From contig CAIUWR010000071.1 of assembly GCA_903902915.1 (NCBI GenBank), positions 31,477 through 95,476 on the forward strand: 64,000 bases of DNA. The letters are read 5' to 3'. Every line of letters begins with the position of its first letter. The first letter of the stretch is position 1. Source of the DNA: an uncultured Hyphomicrobiales bacterium (GTDB lineage Bacteria; Pseudomonadota; Alphaproteobacteria; Rhizobiales; Beijerinckiaceae). The translations under genes were made by a program, and so were the position numbers. The notes below the pieces were generated by a model. The model was not told where the DNA came from and made no database searches. It saw nothing but the letters and a program-made list of their open reading frames with translations. Shown here one piece after another: positions 28,169 to 37,226 of the stretch.

Positions 28169-28600
28169 ATGCCGATTACACGCCGCATCATTCTTCCCCT
28201 GCTCGCCCTCGCGGCGGGCCTCGCTCTGCCGGACGCCGCGCGCGCCGACTTCAGGTTGTGCAACAACGCCAGCGGGCGCGTGAGCGTGGCCATCGCCTAT
28301 ACCAATGGCAAGACCTGGGTCAGCGAAGGCTGGTGGAACCTGAAGGCCAACGCCTGCGAGGTTCTGCTGCGCGGCAATCTCGCCGCCCAATACTATTACA
28401 TTTACGCCATGGATGAGCGTGGTGGCGAATGGAAGGGCAAGTCCTACATGTGTACGCAGGATCGCGAATTTCACATCGAGGGCCGCGAGAACTGCCTTGT
28501 GCGTGGTTATGACCGCACCGGCTTCTTTGAAATCGACACGGGCAAGGACGCCAAGAACTGGACCGTCCAGCTCACAGACGCCACACAACAACCTCGCTGA
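28169..28600 (+). CDS. DUF1036 secreted protein
   Basis: A 143-residue protein with a signal peptide ending in ARA (residues 1-26) and a DUF1036 domain (FRLCNNASGRVSVAIAYTNG, EGWWNLKANAC, VRGYDRTGFFEIDTG). Function is unknown. The ATG is chosen because the signal peptide begins there; the frame is open much further upstream as a shadow of the opposite gene. Pyruvate kinase begins 21 bp later, an arrangement conserved in related bacteria. Confidence 0.88.
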   Translation: MPITRRIILPLLALAAGLALPDAARADFRLCNNASGRVSVAIAYTNGKTWVSEGWWNLKANACEVLLRGNLAAQYYYIYAMDERGGEWKGKSYMCTQDREFHIEGRENCLVRGYDRTGFFEIDTGKDAKNWTVQLTDATQQPR

Positions 28601-28621
28601 TGTCTGATGAGAGGACTGCAA

Positions 28622-30046
28622 ATGCGACGATTGCGCCGGGTAAAGATTCTCGCGACCCTCGGTCCCGCCTCCCAAGACAGCGAAACGCTGGGCCGCCTGT
28701 TCGAGGCGGGCGCCGACGTCTTCCGCATCAACATGAGCCATGCGTCCCATGACGCCATGCGTGAGCGCATCCGTATGATCCGCGCGCTCTCCAAGCATTA
28801 CGGTCATGAAATCGGCATTCTGGTGGATTTGCAGGGGCCCAAGCTGCGGGTGGGCCAGTTCCACGATGGCGGCGTGGATCTGGTGCGCGGCCAGAGCTTC
28901 GTGCTCGATGATGACAAGGCCCCCGGCGACGCCACGCGCGTCCATCTGCCCCATCCCGAGATTCTGCGCGCGTTGGCGCCAGGCCATACGGTGCTCATCG
29001 ACGACGGCAAGGTGCGCCTGCACATCACCGAAGCCAGCCCCAGGCGCGCCGTGGCCATGGTGGACGTCGCCGGCCGCATCTCCAACCGCAAGGGCGTCAG
29101 CCTGCCCGACACGGAAATCCCCGTCTCCGCCATGACCGAGAAGGACCGCTCGGACCTCGACGCCGCCCTTGAAGAGGGCGTCGACTGGATCGCGGTCTCC
29201 TTCGTGCAGCGCGCCGACGATATCGCCGATGTGAAGAAGATCGTGCGCGGGCGGGCTCTGGTGCTGGCCAAGATCGAAAAGCCGCAAGCCATCGCGCGGC
29301 TGGAGGAGATCATGGAGATTTCCGACGCGCTGATGGTGGCGCGCGGCGATCTGGGCGTGGAGCTGCCGCTGGAAAAGGTGCCCGGCCTGCAAAAGCGCAT
29401 CACGCGCATGGCCAGGCGCCTTGGCAAGCCCGTGGTCGTGGCGACGCAGATGCTGGAATCCATGATCGTCGCGCCGGTGCCCACCCGCGCCGAAGTGTCG
29501 GATGTCGCCACCGCCGTCTTCGAGGGCGCGGATGCGGTCATGCTCTCCGCCGAAAGCGCCGCCGGGCAATATCCCATCGAAGCGGTCGCCACCATGAACC
29601 GCATCGCCGAAGAGGTCGAGCGGGACTCCATCTATCGCACCGTCATCAACGCCCAGCGCAGCGCGCCAGAGCAGACAGGCGCCGACGCCATCGCGGTCGC
29701 CGCCCGCGACGTCGCCGAAACGCTGGATGTGAAGGCCGTCTGCGCCTGGACCTCGTCAGGCTCCACGGCTCTGCGCATCGCCCGCGAACGTCCAAGTCCG
29801 CCGATTCTGGCCCTGACGCCCAAGCGCGAGACCGCCCGCCGGCTGGCGCTGGTCTGGGGGGTTCACGCCGTGGTGACCAAAGACGCGGACGATGTGGACG
29901 ACATGTCGAAGCGCGCCTGCAAATTCGCCAATCGCGAAGGCATGTCGCGGGAGGGCGAGCGCATCGTCATCGTGGCGGGCGTGCCCTTTGGCACGCCAGG
30001 GGCGACCAATATGGTGCGGATCGCCTTCACCGGCAGCGAGAGCTAG
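28622..30046 (+). CDS. pyk: pyruvate kinase
   Basis: A 474-residue enzyme that converts phosphoenolpyruvate and ADP to pyruvate and ATP. It begins RRVKILATLGPAS and contains VDLQGPKLRVG, the signature VLAKIEKPQAIARLEEI, MVARGDLGVELPLEKVP, and the VVVATQMLESM segment. A regulatory C-terminal domain is present. GAGAGGA lies 8 bases before the ATG at 28622; an earlier in-frame ATG at 28607 overlaps that site. Confidence 0.95.
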   Translation: MRRLRRVKILATLGPASQDSETLGRLFEAGADVFRINMSHASHDAMRERIRMIRALSKHYGHEIGILVDLQGPKLRVGQFHDGGVDLVRGQSFVLDDDKAPGDATRVHLPHPEILRALAPGHTVLIDDGKVRLHITEASPRRAVAMVDVAGRISNRKGVSLPDTEIPVSAMTEKDRSDLDAALEEGVDWIAVSFVQRADDIADVKKIVRGRALVLAKIEKPQAIARLEEIMEISDALMVARGDLGVELPLEKVPGLQKRITRMARRLGKPVVVATQMLESMIVAPVPTRAEVSDVATAVFEGADAVMLSAESAAGQYPIEAVATMNRIAEEVERDSIYRTVINAQRSAPEQTGADAIAVAARDVAETLDVKAVCAWTSSGSTALRIARERPSPPILALTPKRETARRLALVWGVHAVVTKDADDVDDMSKRACKFANREGMSREGERIVIVAGVPFGTPGATNMVRIAFTGSES

Positions 30047-30093
30047 AACTGATGGCCGCAGAAGGGACGGCGTCCCTCCTGCGCGCCGCAGGG

Positions 30094-30723
30094 TCAGATT
30101 CCCTGTCCCTCGACCTCAAGCGTCAGTTTGTCCACGAGGCGGCGGATTTCGTCCTGACGCGGGTTGAGGGCCAGCGCCTTGCGGAAGGCTTCGAGCGCGC
30201 CCCCGTCAAAGCCACTGTTCTGGAGTATGAAGCCGAGGCCTGACAGGGCGCCGAAATGGCGTGGCTCCAGCGCCAGCGCATGCGCGATGTCCTGCATGGC
30301 GCCCATGCGATCCTCCGCCAGGTAGCGCACGGTGGCGCGTTTGTTCCAGCCTTCCGCCCAGTGTGGCTCGATCTCCACGATGGAGCCCAGCAGTTCCTGC
30401 GACAGGGCGTAGTCCTTGCGTTGAAGCGCCTGCATGGCGCGGTTCATCAGAAGATCAGCCGTGTCGGAACCCGAGTGCATCCAGACCCGCTCGATGGCGC
30501 CGACGACGCCCTGCGCCTCGCCCTCATCCTGCGCCCTGACGAGACGCTCGAACAGGTCGTCCAGCACCTTCGCTCGCCCCTGCTCAGGATCGGAAGGTCT
30601 GGCCTGCGCGCTGGTGGAGGCGTCAGGCTTGCCGCCCTCGGCAAGGGCAGGGGGGCTCGCGAGGGCTGAAAGGGCCGCTGCGCAAAGGACCGCACGACAA
30701 AGAAAGAGGATGCTCGCGCTCAT
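30094..30723 (-). CDS. secreted TPR-like protein
   Basis: A 209-residue protein with a signal peptide (SILFLCRAVLCAAALSALAS) followed by tetratricopeptide-like helices: LLMNRAMQALQRKDYALSQELLGSI, GWNKRATVRYLAEDRMGAMQDI and GALSGLGFILQNSGFDGGALEAFRKALAL-type units. The function is unknown. The ATG at 30723 places the signal peptide at the N-terminus. It is convergent with pyk. Confidence 0.82.
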   Translation of the reverse strand: MSASILFLCRAVLCAAALSALASPPALAEGGKPDASTSAQARPSDPEQGRAKVLDDLFERLVRAQDEGEAQGVVGAIERVWMHSGSDTADLLMNRAMQALQRKDYALSQELLGSIVEIEPHWAEGWNKRATVRYLAEDRMGAMQDIAHALALEPRHFGALSGLGFILQNSGFDGGALEAFRKALALNPRQDEIRRLVDKLTLEVEGQGI

Positions 30724-30779
30724 GGCGACAAGGTAATGCGGCTTGCGCCCCGCGTCAAAGCGAAGCAACGCACGAAACG

Positions 30780-30812
30780 CAAAAAACCCCGGCAGACCCT
30801 GCCAGGGTTGAA
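30780..30812 (-). terminator. intrinsic terminator of rpmJ
   Basis: On the minus strand CCCTGGCAG pairs with CTGCCGGGG around a GGT loop and is followed by TTTTTTG. It lies 21 bp after the rpmJ stop. Confidence 0.85.
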
Positions 30813-30832
30813 AATGCGGCCAAAGCGGTCAA

Positions 30833-30958
30833 TCAGCCCTGACGAGCCTTGAAGCGCTTCTGGGTCTTGTTGATGATATAGACGCGGCCCTTGCGACGAA
30901 CGATCTGGTTGTCGCGATGACGGCCACGAAGAGACTTGAGAGAGTTACGGACCTTCAT
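30833..30958 (-). CDS. rpmJ: 50S ribosomal protein L36
   Basis: A 41-residue L36 beginning [20 protein letters not shown] and ending QKRFKARQG. It lacks the four zinc-binding Cys/His residues of the standard form, so it is the zinc-independent (type B, YkgO-like) L36 usual in Alphaproteobacteria. A strong terminator follows. Confidence 0.95.
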   Translation of the reverse strand: MKVRNSLKSLRGRHRDNQIVRRKGRVYIINKTQKRFKARQG

Positions 30959-31111
30959 GGTCGTCCCCGATTGGATGAAGCGGTTGGTTGGGCCACCCGC
31001 GGAAAAAGCTGACCGGCATATGCCCCAGCAGAGCGCCTCCGGTCAACCCCGCCAGGGAAAGAAGGCGCCGATTTCGCCAGACCTGTGGGTTAATGAGCCA
31101 TGGAATTGGTT

Positions 31112-31140
31112 TTGACCTTAACAGGCTGAGGGTCTATCCC
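31112..31140 (+). promoter_or_regulatory. candidate sigma-70 promoter of the major facilitator gene
   Basis: TTGACC (31112-31117) and TATCCC (31135-31140) are separated by 17 bp. They lie 25 bp upstream of the ATG at 31165. Confidence 0.4.
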
Positions 31141-31164
31141 GAACCATCATCATCGGAGTGAGCC

Positions 31165-32418
31165 ATGCTGCGCGAAGATTCGGCCCCCGGAACAACGGCT
31201 GACGCGACTCCGGTCCTGTCAGCGCCCTTCACGGCCCAGCCCGCCTCACAGACCGTCTTTCCAGTGCTGTTCGCCATCAGTTTCTGCCATGCGCTGAATG
31301 ACATGATGCAGGCGTTGGTGCCTTCGATCTATCCATTGCTGAAAGAGAGCTTCGGCCTCGATTTCGCGCAGATTGGCTATATCACCCTCACCTGGCAGTT
31401 GACCGCCTCCTTGCTCCAGCCTGTGGTGGGCGCGGTGGCGGACAAGAAGCCCATGCCTTATTCCCTCGCCTTTGGCATGATCTTCACTCTTTCTGGCCTG
31501 CTCATGGCGGCGTGGGGCTCCAGCTACGCGATGGTCCTCGTCGCTGTCGCCTTGATCGGGACCGGCTCGGCCATTTTCCATCCCGAGTCCTCGCGCATCG
31601 CCCGGATGGCGTCAGGAGGCCGCTACGGCCTCGCCCAGTCCATTTTTCAGGTCGGCGGCAATGCTGGCTCGGCCATCGGCCCGCTGATGGCGGCCTTCAT
31701 CATCCTTCCCCATGGCCAGCAGGCCATCGGCTGGTTCGGCCTCGCCGCCTTGCTCGCGAGCGTCATCCTGTTCCGCATCGGAACCTGGTATGCGCAACGC
31801 CAGATGGAGCGCGCCAGGCGCCCCGCGCGTCCCCAGCGCGACCTTGGCCTCTCGAAACGCGCGATCTGGGTCTCGATCGGCATTCTTGTGGCGCTCAGCT
31901 TCTCCAAGAGCTTCTATACGACGAGCATCGCGAGCTTCTTGCAGTTCTATCTGATCGACCGTTTTGCGGTGGATGCGCGCACAGCGCAGATGTTCCTGTT
32001 CCTGTTCACCGGCTCGGTGGCGCTCGGCACATTCTTTGGCGGGCCCATTGGCGACCGCATCGGGCGCAAGGCGGTACTGTGGTGCTCGGTGCTGGGCTGC
32101 CTGCCCTTCACCCTGGCCTTGCCCTACGCCAATCTGTTCTGGACCGGGGCGCTGGTGGTGACGATCGGGCTGATCCTGGCTTCGACCTTCTCGGTGATCA
32201 TTGTCTATGCGCAGGAATTGCTGCCCGGAAAAACCGGCCTCGTGGCGGGCATCTTCCTTGGGCTGGCCTTTGGCCTCAGCGGCGTAGGCGCGGCGGTGCT
32301 CGGCAAGCTGGCGGACATGACGAGCATCAGCTTCGTCTTCTCCGTCTGCTCGGTCTTGCCCGCCATCGGAATTCTCGTCATGTTCCTGCCAGACATCCGC
32401 AATGAGGTCCGTTCGTGA
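31165..32418 (+). CDS. major facilitator transporter (fosmidomycin-resistance Fsr-like)
   Basis: A 417-residue 12-helix major facilitator. The second helix pair has LQPVVGAVADKKPMPYSL, and GGPIGDRIGRKAVLW is the second-half copy of the family motif. The opening ISFCHALNDMMQALVPSIYPLLKE is characteristic of the Fsr subgroup, which exports fosmidomycin and other small acids. The last bases overlap the next gene (GTGA), which suggests co-transcription with a hydratase, so a metabolic acid may be the real substrate. Confidence 0.87.
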   Translation: MLREDSAPGTTADATPVLSAPFTAQPASQTVFPVLFAISFCHALNDMMQALVPSIYPLLKESFGLDFAQIGYITLTWQLTASLLQPVVGAVADKKPMPYSLAFGMIFTLSGLLMAAWGSSYAMVLVAVALIGTGSAIFHPESSRIARMASGGRYGLAQSIFQVGGNAGSAIGPLMAAFIILPHGQQAIGWFGLAALLASVILFRIGTWYAQRQMERARRPARPQRDLGLSKRAIWVSIGILVALSFSKSFYTTSIASFLQFYLIDRFAVDARTAQMFLFLFTGSVALGTFFGGPIGDRIGRKAVLWCSVLGCLPFTLALPYANLFWTGALVVTIGLILASTFSVIIVYAQELLPGKTGLVAGIFLGLAFGLSGVGAAVLGKLADMTSISFVFSVCSVLPAIGILVMFLPDIRNEVRS

Positions 32419-33152
32419 GCGACACCCGTTTTCTCTCGTTTATCGAAGCCCGCCATTTGCGAGGGCTCCTGGGCCTCGATCTGGCGCCCCCCACGATCGA
32501 GGAGGCCTATGATATTTCCGCTGGCGTGATGGCGGCGCTGGGTCAGAATATCGGCGGCTGGAAAGTCGGCTATGCGCCCGATGGGACGCCTGTGGCCGCG
32601 CCCATGTACGCCTCGGGTTTTCTGAACAGCGGGGACAGCTGGGTGATGCGGTCGGACCGGCCCATGATTCCGGAAATCGAAATCGCCGTGCGCCTCGCGC
32701 ACGATTTGCCCCCCAATCCGCGCAAGCCCTATGTGCGGGCCGACATCGAAGACGCAGCGCTCGAATATCTCATCGGCATAGAGCTGATCGAACGGCGCAT
32801 TCCCATGCAGGGCGCGCCCTTCCCCATGAATCTCGCTGACGATCTGGGCAATGTCGCCTATGTGACCGGCCCCGCCACCCGCGACTTTCGCGCGCTCGAC
32901 CTGCCCAACCTGCACTGTCGCTTCTGGTTGAACGGAAAGCTGGTGACGGACCAGCGCGGCGGCCACGCATCGGGCGATCCGCTGAAGCCTTTGGTGGATT
33001 GGGCCAACGCCCAGCGCGATCAGCTGGGCGGCTTGCGCTGCGGGCAGATCGTGACGCTGGGCAGCCTGACCCCCCTCGTCATCATGCCTGGCCCTGGAAC
33101 GCTGGAAGCCGAGATCGAGGGTTTCGGCCGGGTCGCGGCGACCATCGCCTGA
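32415..33152 (+). CDS. 2-oxo-hydratase of the fumarylacetoacetase-related family
   Basis: A 245-residue protein similar to 2-keto-4-pentenoate (2-hydroxypenta-2,4-dienoate) hydratases and decarboxylases. It shows IGGWKVGYA at about residue 50, EIEIAVRLAHDL (metal ligands) and IGIELIERRI. In aromatic ring-cleavage pathways such enzymes add water to 2-hydroxydienoates. It starts with a GTG overlapping the transporter stop by 4 bp. Its stop faces the convergent dehydrogenase gene. Confidence 0.8.
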   Translation: MSDTRFLSFIEARHLRGLLGLDLAPPTIEEAYDISAGVMAALGQNIGGWKVGYAPDGTPVAAPMYASGFLNSGDSWVMRSDRPMIPEIEIAVRLAHDLPPNPRKPYVRADIEDAALEYLIGIELIERRIPMQGAPFPMNLADDLGNVAYVTGPATRDFRALDLPNLHCRFWLNGKLVTDQRGGHASGDPLKPLVDWANAQRDQLGGLRCGQIVTLGSLTPLVIMPGPGTLEAEIEGFGRVAATIA

Positions 33153-33156
33153 AGCG

Positions 33157-34092
33157 TCACCGCACGATGTTGCGCATCTGCGTTTCGCGGCCCTCGATGA
33201 AGGCGCGCAGATTATGCGTCACCACCGGCAGAACCTGATCCGCATAGATGTCGCTCATGCCGCCGATGCGCGGCGACATCATCACATTGGGCATGTCCCA
33301 CAGAGGATTGTCCTGAGGCAGCGGCTCGACTGAAAAGACGTCGAGGCCCGCGCCCGCAATCACCCCGTCCCGCAAGGCGCGGATCATGGCGGCCTCGTCG
33401 ATCACATCGCCGCGCGCCAGATTGATGATGAAGGCCGAGGGCTTCATGGCCGCGAAGACCGCCTCGTTGATCATATGGCGGGTGGAAGCGTCCAGCGGCG
33501 CCAGCACGATCATGAAATCGGCCTGCGCAGCCGCTTCCGCCAGCTGCGCGCGCGGCACGATCAGGTCGAAGCCCGGCGATTCCTGACGCGCATTGCTGAC
33601 GCCCACCACGCGCATCTCGAAGGCCTGGCAACGCAGCGCCACCGCCTCGCTGATGGCGCCCACGCCCACGATGACCGCCGTCTTGCCGACCAGCACCGGC
33701 TGCGCCCAGCGCTTCCACACATGATTGCGCCGGTTCGCCTCCATGCGCAGATAATCGCGCGACAGGCCGATCATGTAGAGAAAGGCCATCTCCGCCATCT
33801 GCGGCCCATGGATGCCGCGCCCATTGGTGATGCGGATGTCCGGCCGCAGGTTCTTGCAGGTCCACAAATGATCGACGCCGGTGGAGAGCGCCGCGACATA
33901 GCGAAGCTTCGGCATGGCCGCGAGCAGCTCGTCCGAGACTTCGTGAGCGAGCGCGATCAGCACTTCGCAATCGCCCGCATGGGGCAAGGCCTCGGCCACG
34001 CATTTTGCGTCATGAATCGTGAGTTGTGGAAAGCGCGCGCGCAGGTCGTCCGCCTTGAAATGATCTTCGCGTTCGACAATGAGAATCTTCAT
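33157..34092 (-). CDS. D-2-hydroxyacid dehydrogenase family protein, catalytic His replaced
   Basis: A 311-residue NAD(P)-dependent oxidoreductase. The Rossmann fold reads KTAVIVGVGAISEAVALRC, the catalytic Arg is in FIINLARGDVIDE (about residue 230), and Glu is in DVFSVEPLP. The last catalytic residue, normally His in a TPHxxG motif, reads MSPRIGGMSD, with Arg at that position. Either the enzyme uses a different acid/base or its activity differs. It is divergent from the IclR regulator, which probably controls it. Confidence 0.82.
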   Translation of the reverse strand: MKILIVEREDHFKADDLRARFPQLTIHDAKCVAEALPHAGDCEVLIALAHEVSDELLAAMPKLRYVAALSTGVDHLWTCKNLRPDIRITNGRGIHGPQMAEMAFLYMIGLSRDYLRMEANRRNHVWKRWAQPVLVGKTAVIVGVGAISEAVALRCQAFEMRVVGVSNARQESPGFDLIVPRAQLAEAAAQADFMIVLAPLDASTRHMINEAVFAAMKPSAFIINLARGDVIDEAAMIRALRDGVIAGAGLDVFSVEPLPQDNPLWDMPNVMMSPRIGGMSDIYADQVLPVVTHNLRAFIEGRETQMRNIVR

Positions 34093-34205
34093 CTGGCGCC
34101 CTCCCGCAGCGGTTTGTTTGGGTCGTCGCTCTGTACCGCATGACGGAAAGCTTGTACCACGATCCGAAAGAACGCAACAATCTGCGCGGGACGCGCCGGG
34201 GAGCC

Positions 34206-34988
34206 ATGACAGACGTCACCATGTCGGACGAGACGACGCCGCAGGATCGCAATGGCGTGCAGGTGATCGCGCGCGCCGCAGCGATTTTGCGCACGCTGGA
34301 GGAGGACGCCTCGGGCCTCAGCCTTGGCCAGATCGCGCAGCGCACGGGCCTCGCGCGCTCCACCGTGCAGCGCATCGTGGCGGCGCTCCATGCGGAGAAA
34401 TTCGTCATCGCGGCATCCCCCACCGGGCGCGTGATGCTCGGCCCCGGCCTGCTGCGGCTGGCGGGCGCGGTGCGTTCGGATTTTCTGGAAATCGCGCGCC
34501 CGCTGCTGACGAAACTGTCCAATGAATTGAAGGAGACCGTCGACCTTGCGGTGGCGCGCAAGGACCGTCTGCTCTTCGTCGATCAGGTGATCGGCTCCCA
34601 GCGCCTGCGCACGGTCTCGGCCGTGGGCGAGACGTTTCCGCTCTATTGCACCGCCAATGGCAAGGCCTATCTCGCCACCCTCGACAATCGCGCGGTGGAG
34701 CGGCTTCTGGGCGGCGCCTTCGAGGCGCGCACACCCAACACGCTCACGCGCGTCGGGCCGCTGCTCGAAGACCTCGACCGCATCCGCAAGACGGGCGTCG
34801 CCTTCGACCGGGAAGAACATACGCTGGGCGTCTCGGCGGCGGGCATCTGCGTGCCTGACATGCTGGGCAATCAGATGGCCATCTCCGTGCCTGTCCCCAC
34901 CCAGCGGTTCGGCGAGGCGGAAGACCTCATCGCCGAACGCCTGCTGGAGACAAAACACGCGTTGCAGGATCTCGTGCAGCCCTTGTGA
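34206..34988 (+). CDS. IclR-family transcriptional regulator
   Basis: A 260-residue repressor/activator with an N-terminal winged helix (LGQIAQRTGLARSTVQRIVAAL at about residues 40-61) and a C-terminal effector domain that includes LYCTANGKAYLATL and GVSAAGICVPDM. IclR proteins commonly control catabolic operons and bind small organic acids. The ATG at 34206 gives the normal length; one at 34140 would add 22 residues. It lies beside the catabolic operon that begins at 35234. Confidence 0.87.
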   Translation: MTDVTMSDETTPQDRNGVQVIARAAAILRTLEEDASGLSLGQIAQRTGLARSTVQRIVAALHAEKFVIAASPTGRVMLGPGLLRLAGAVRSDFLEIARPLLTKLSNELKETVDLAVARKDRLLFVDQVIGSQRLRTVSAVGETFPLYCTANGKAYLATLDNRAVERLLGGAFEARTPNTLTRVGPLLEDLDRIRKTGVAFDREEHTLGVSAAGICVPDMLGNQMAISVPVPTQRFGEAEDLIAERLLETKHALQDLVQPL

Positions 34989-34994
34989 CCGCTT

Positions 34995-35237
34995 TTAAAG
35001 CGGTGTCCGATCAATTTGCATGGAACTGGCGACAGCACGACATGACAAACACGGGAGGGGCGACGTCTCGTCGCCCTCACCACCGGGAGGGACGACGTCC
35101 TCGTCGTCCCCATGACGACGCGCGGGAGCCCGACCATTCATGGGGAACCAGGGCGACGGGACGTCGCCCTGCCCGATGTGGACGACGGGACGTCGTCCCT
35201 CCCGGGTTCGCTACACCATGATCGGATGCGGCTCTAG
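34995..35237. mobile_element. 243-bp palindromic MITE-like element, copy 1
   Basis: Non-coding sequence nearly identical to the element at 47364-47605. The right end, read inward, is CTAGAGCCGCATCCGAT (35221-35237 complement); the left end is the diverged TTAAAGCGGTGTCCGAT (34995-35011). Inside are four hairpins: 35058-35076 and 35150-35170 with GGGCGACG/CGTCGCCC arms, and 35090-35109 and 35180-35198 with GGACGACG/CGTCGTCC arms. The outer flanks of the second and fourth also pair over 15 bp (35083-35097 with 35191-35205). It lies between the convergent IclR and BKACE genes and supplies the BKACE stop codon. Confidence 0.75.
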
Positions 35238-36187
35238 AACTTCACATTCGCGCGGCCCTTCAGGCCCAGCATTTCGCGGGCGTCGTCAGGGGTCGCCGCC
35301 TCATAGCCGAGCTCCTCGACGATATGGCGGATCTTCGCCACCTGCTGGGCGTTCGAGTCGGCGAGTTTGCCGCGGCTGATGAAGAGCGAGTCCTCAAGCC
35401 CCACGCGCACATGGCCGCCCATCATGGCGGCCTGCGTGGCGAAGGGCATCTGGTGACGGCCCGCCGCCAGCACCGACCAGCGATATTGATCCCCAAACAG
35501 CTTGTCGGCGGTCTTCTTCATGAACATGAGATTGTCCACATCCGGCCCGATGCCGCCGAGAATGCCGAAGATCAGTTGCAGGAACACCGGCGGCTTGAAC
35601 AACCCGCGATCCAGGCAATGGGCGAGATTGTAGAGATGGCCCACATCGTAGCATTCATGCTCGAACTTGACGCCATGGCCCTCGCCAAGCGTTTTATAAA
35701 TGCGCTCGATGTCGCGGAACGTGTTGCGGAAGATGTTGTCGTCGGACTGGACGAGATAGTTTTCCTCCCAATCATATTTCCAATCCTTGTAGCGCGTCGC
35801 CATGGGATAGAGCGCGAAATTCATCGTGCCCATGTTGAGCGAGCACATTTCGGGCGAGGCCATGATGGGCGCGGCGAGGCGCTCGTCCACGGTCATCTTG
35901 ACGCTGCCGCCGGTGGTGATGTTGACCACCGCGTCGCAGGCTTCGCCAATGCGCGGCAGGAATTCCATGAAGAGTTTGGGATCAGGCGAGGGGCGTCCGT
36001 CCTTGGGGTCGCGCGCATGCAGATGCAGGATCGCCGCGCCCGCCTTCGCCGCTTCAATGGCCGAGGTTGCGATCTCCTCGGGCGTGATCGGCAAGGCGTC
36101 GGACATGGTGGGGGTGTGGATGGAGCCGGTCACCGCGCAGGTGATGATGACCTTGTTCGAGACGTTGCGCTTCTTGGGCTCAGACAT
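35234..36187 (-). CDS. BKACE-family beta-keto acid cleavage enzyme
   Basis: A 317-residue member of the DUF849/BKACE family, zinc enzymes that condense a beta-keto acid with acetyl-CoA to give acetoacetate and a new CoA thioester. The zinc HLH is in AILHLHARDPKDGRPSPD at about residues 48-65, with the conserved VNITTGGS, ERLAAPI and LGGIGPDVDN stretches. Known family members act on 3-keto-5-aminohexanoate or dehydrocarnitine. It is the last gene of the long minus-strand operon, overlapping livM by 8 bp. Its TAG stop lies in the terminal repeat of the neighbouring element. Confidence 0.88.
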   Translation of the reverse strand: MSEPKKRNVSNKVIITCAVTGSIHTPTMSDALPITPEEIATSAIEAAKAGAAILHLHARDPKDGRPSPDPKLFMEFLPRIGEACDAVVNITTGGSVKMTVDERLAAPIMASPEMCSLNMGTMNFALYPMATRYKDWKYDWEENYLVQSDDNIFRNTFRDIERIYKTLGEGHGVKFEHECYDVGHLYNLAHCLDRGLFKPPVFLQLIFGILGGIGPDVDNLMFMKKTADKLFGDQYRWSVLAAGRHQMPFATQAAMMGGHVRVGLEDSLFISRGKLADSNAQQVAKIRHIVEELGYEAATPDDAREMLGLKGRANVKF

Positions 36188-37226
36188 GTTGCGGCTCCGG
36201 TTTGGATTCGTGCATTGTTGAAGAATAGGTCACGCGGCGTTCGAGCGGAATGGGCTCGAAGCCGAAACGGTCATGCAGCCAGCCCGCGACGCCGCGCGGC
36301 GCGCGCAGCATGATCACGATGGCGACGAGGCCGAGCATCATGAGATAGAGGCTGCCGAGATCCGACAGGCTCTGGCGCAGCACGAAGAAGACGATGGCGC
36401 CGATGATCGGCCCCTCGACGCGCCCGATGCCGCCGATGACCGCCATGAAAATGACGAAGGCGGTCCAGTCGTTCACGCTGAATGCGGCGTCGGGAGAGAT
36501 GCGCAGCTTCTGCAAGAAGATCAGCGCGCCCGCCATGGCCGTGCAAAAGCCCGCGACCACATAGACCAGCAGCTTGATGCGCGTGACCTCGACGCCATTG
36601 CTGCGGGCGGCCAGCTCATTGTGATGAATGGCGCGCAGAGCGAGGCCCCAGCGCGAGCGCAGCAGCGCGATGGCGAGGCCGATGACGACGAGGACCAGCG
36701 CAAGCCCCGTCCAGTAAATCATGAACTCGCGCGCCTGACGCCCAGCCGCCATATCGACGACGATACGCGCGGGCAGGCTCGTGCCTGAGCCGCCGCCGAG
36801 CGCGGTGATCTGCGAGGCCAGCAGACGAAACACCTCCGCCGCCACCCATGAGCCGATGGCGAAATAGGCGCCGCGCAGCCGAAACACCAACGCCGCGACC
36901 GGCAGCGCCAGCAACCCGCCGATCACGCCCGCCATCACCAGCGCAACAAGCGGATGCAGCCCGCCGAACATGGTGAGCGCGAAGAGCGCGTAGCCGCCAA
37001 TGCCCACATAGGCTTGCTGGCCGACGGAGACGAGGCCCGAGAAGCCCGCGAGCAGGTTCCACATGGTCGCCAGCGCCACATAGGCGAAGACCTGCGTCAG
37101 CAAGTTGAGATTGGAGGGGCCCGCCCACAGAGGCGCGCTGGCGAGCGCGGCGACGATGACGAGCGCCGCATAGGCCGTGAGGCGGCTGGCGCGCGCGCCG
37201 CGCGTGATCGTCACAGCGCCGCTCAC
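36180..37226 (-). CDS. livM: branched-chain-type ABC transporter permease LivM
   Basis: A 348-residue inner-membrane permease with about nine helices and the LivM segment NLLAGFSGLVSVGQQAYVGIGGYA near residue 50. The start is a GTG that overlaps the livH stop (GTGA). The longer open frame upstream is a livH shadow. It pairs with LivH. Confidence 0.88.
   Translation of the reverse strand: MSGAVTITRGARASRLTAYAALVIVAALASAPLWAGPSNLNLLTQVFAYVALATMWNLLAGFSGLVSVGQQAYVGIGGYALFALTMFGGLHPLVALVMAGVIGGLLALPVAALVFRLRGAYFAIGSWVAAEVFRLLASQITALGGGSGTSLPARIVVDMAAGRQAREFMIYWTGLALVLVVIGLAIALLRSRWGLALRAIHHNELAARSNGVEVTRIKLLVYVVAGFCTAMAGALIFLQKLRISPDAAFSVNDWTAFVIFMAVIGGIGRVEGPIIGAIVFFVLRQSLSDLGSLYLMMLGLVAIVIMLRAPRGVAGWLHDRFGFEPIPLERRVTYSSTMHESKPEPQHV

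Noticed and set aside
30060..30080. GAAGGGACGGCGTCCCTCC as a third, partial copy of the palindromic element
   Set aside because: Only the GGGACG/CGTCCC core is shared. None of the 17-nt ends or the other hairpins are present, so it is more likely the pyk transcript end.
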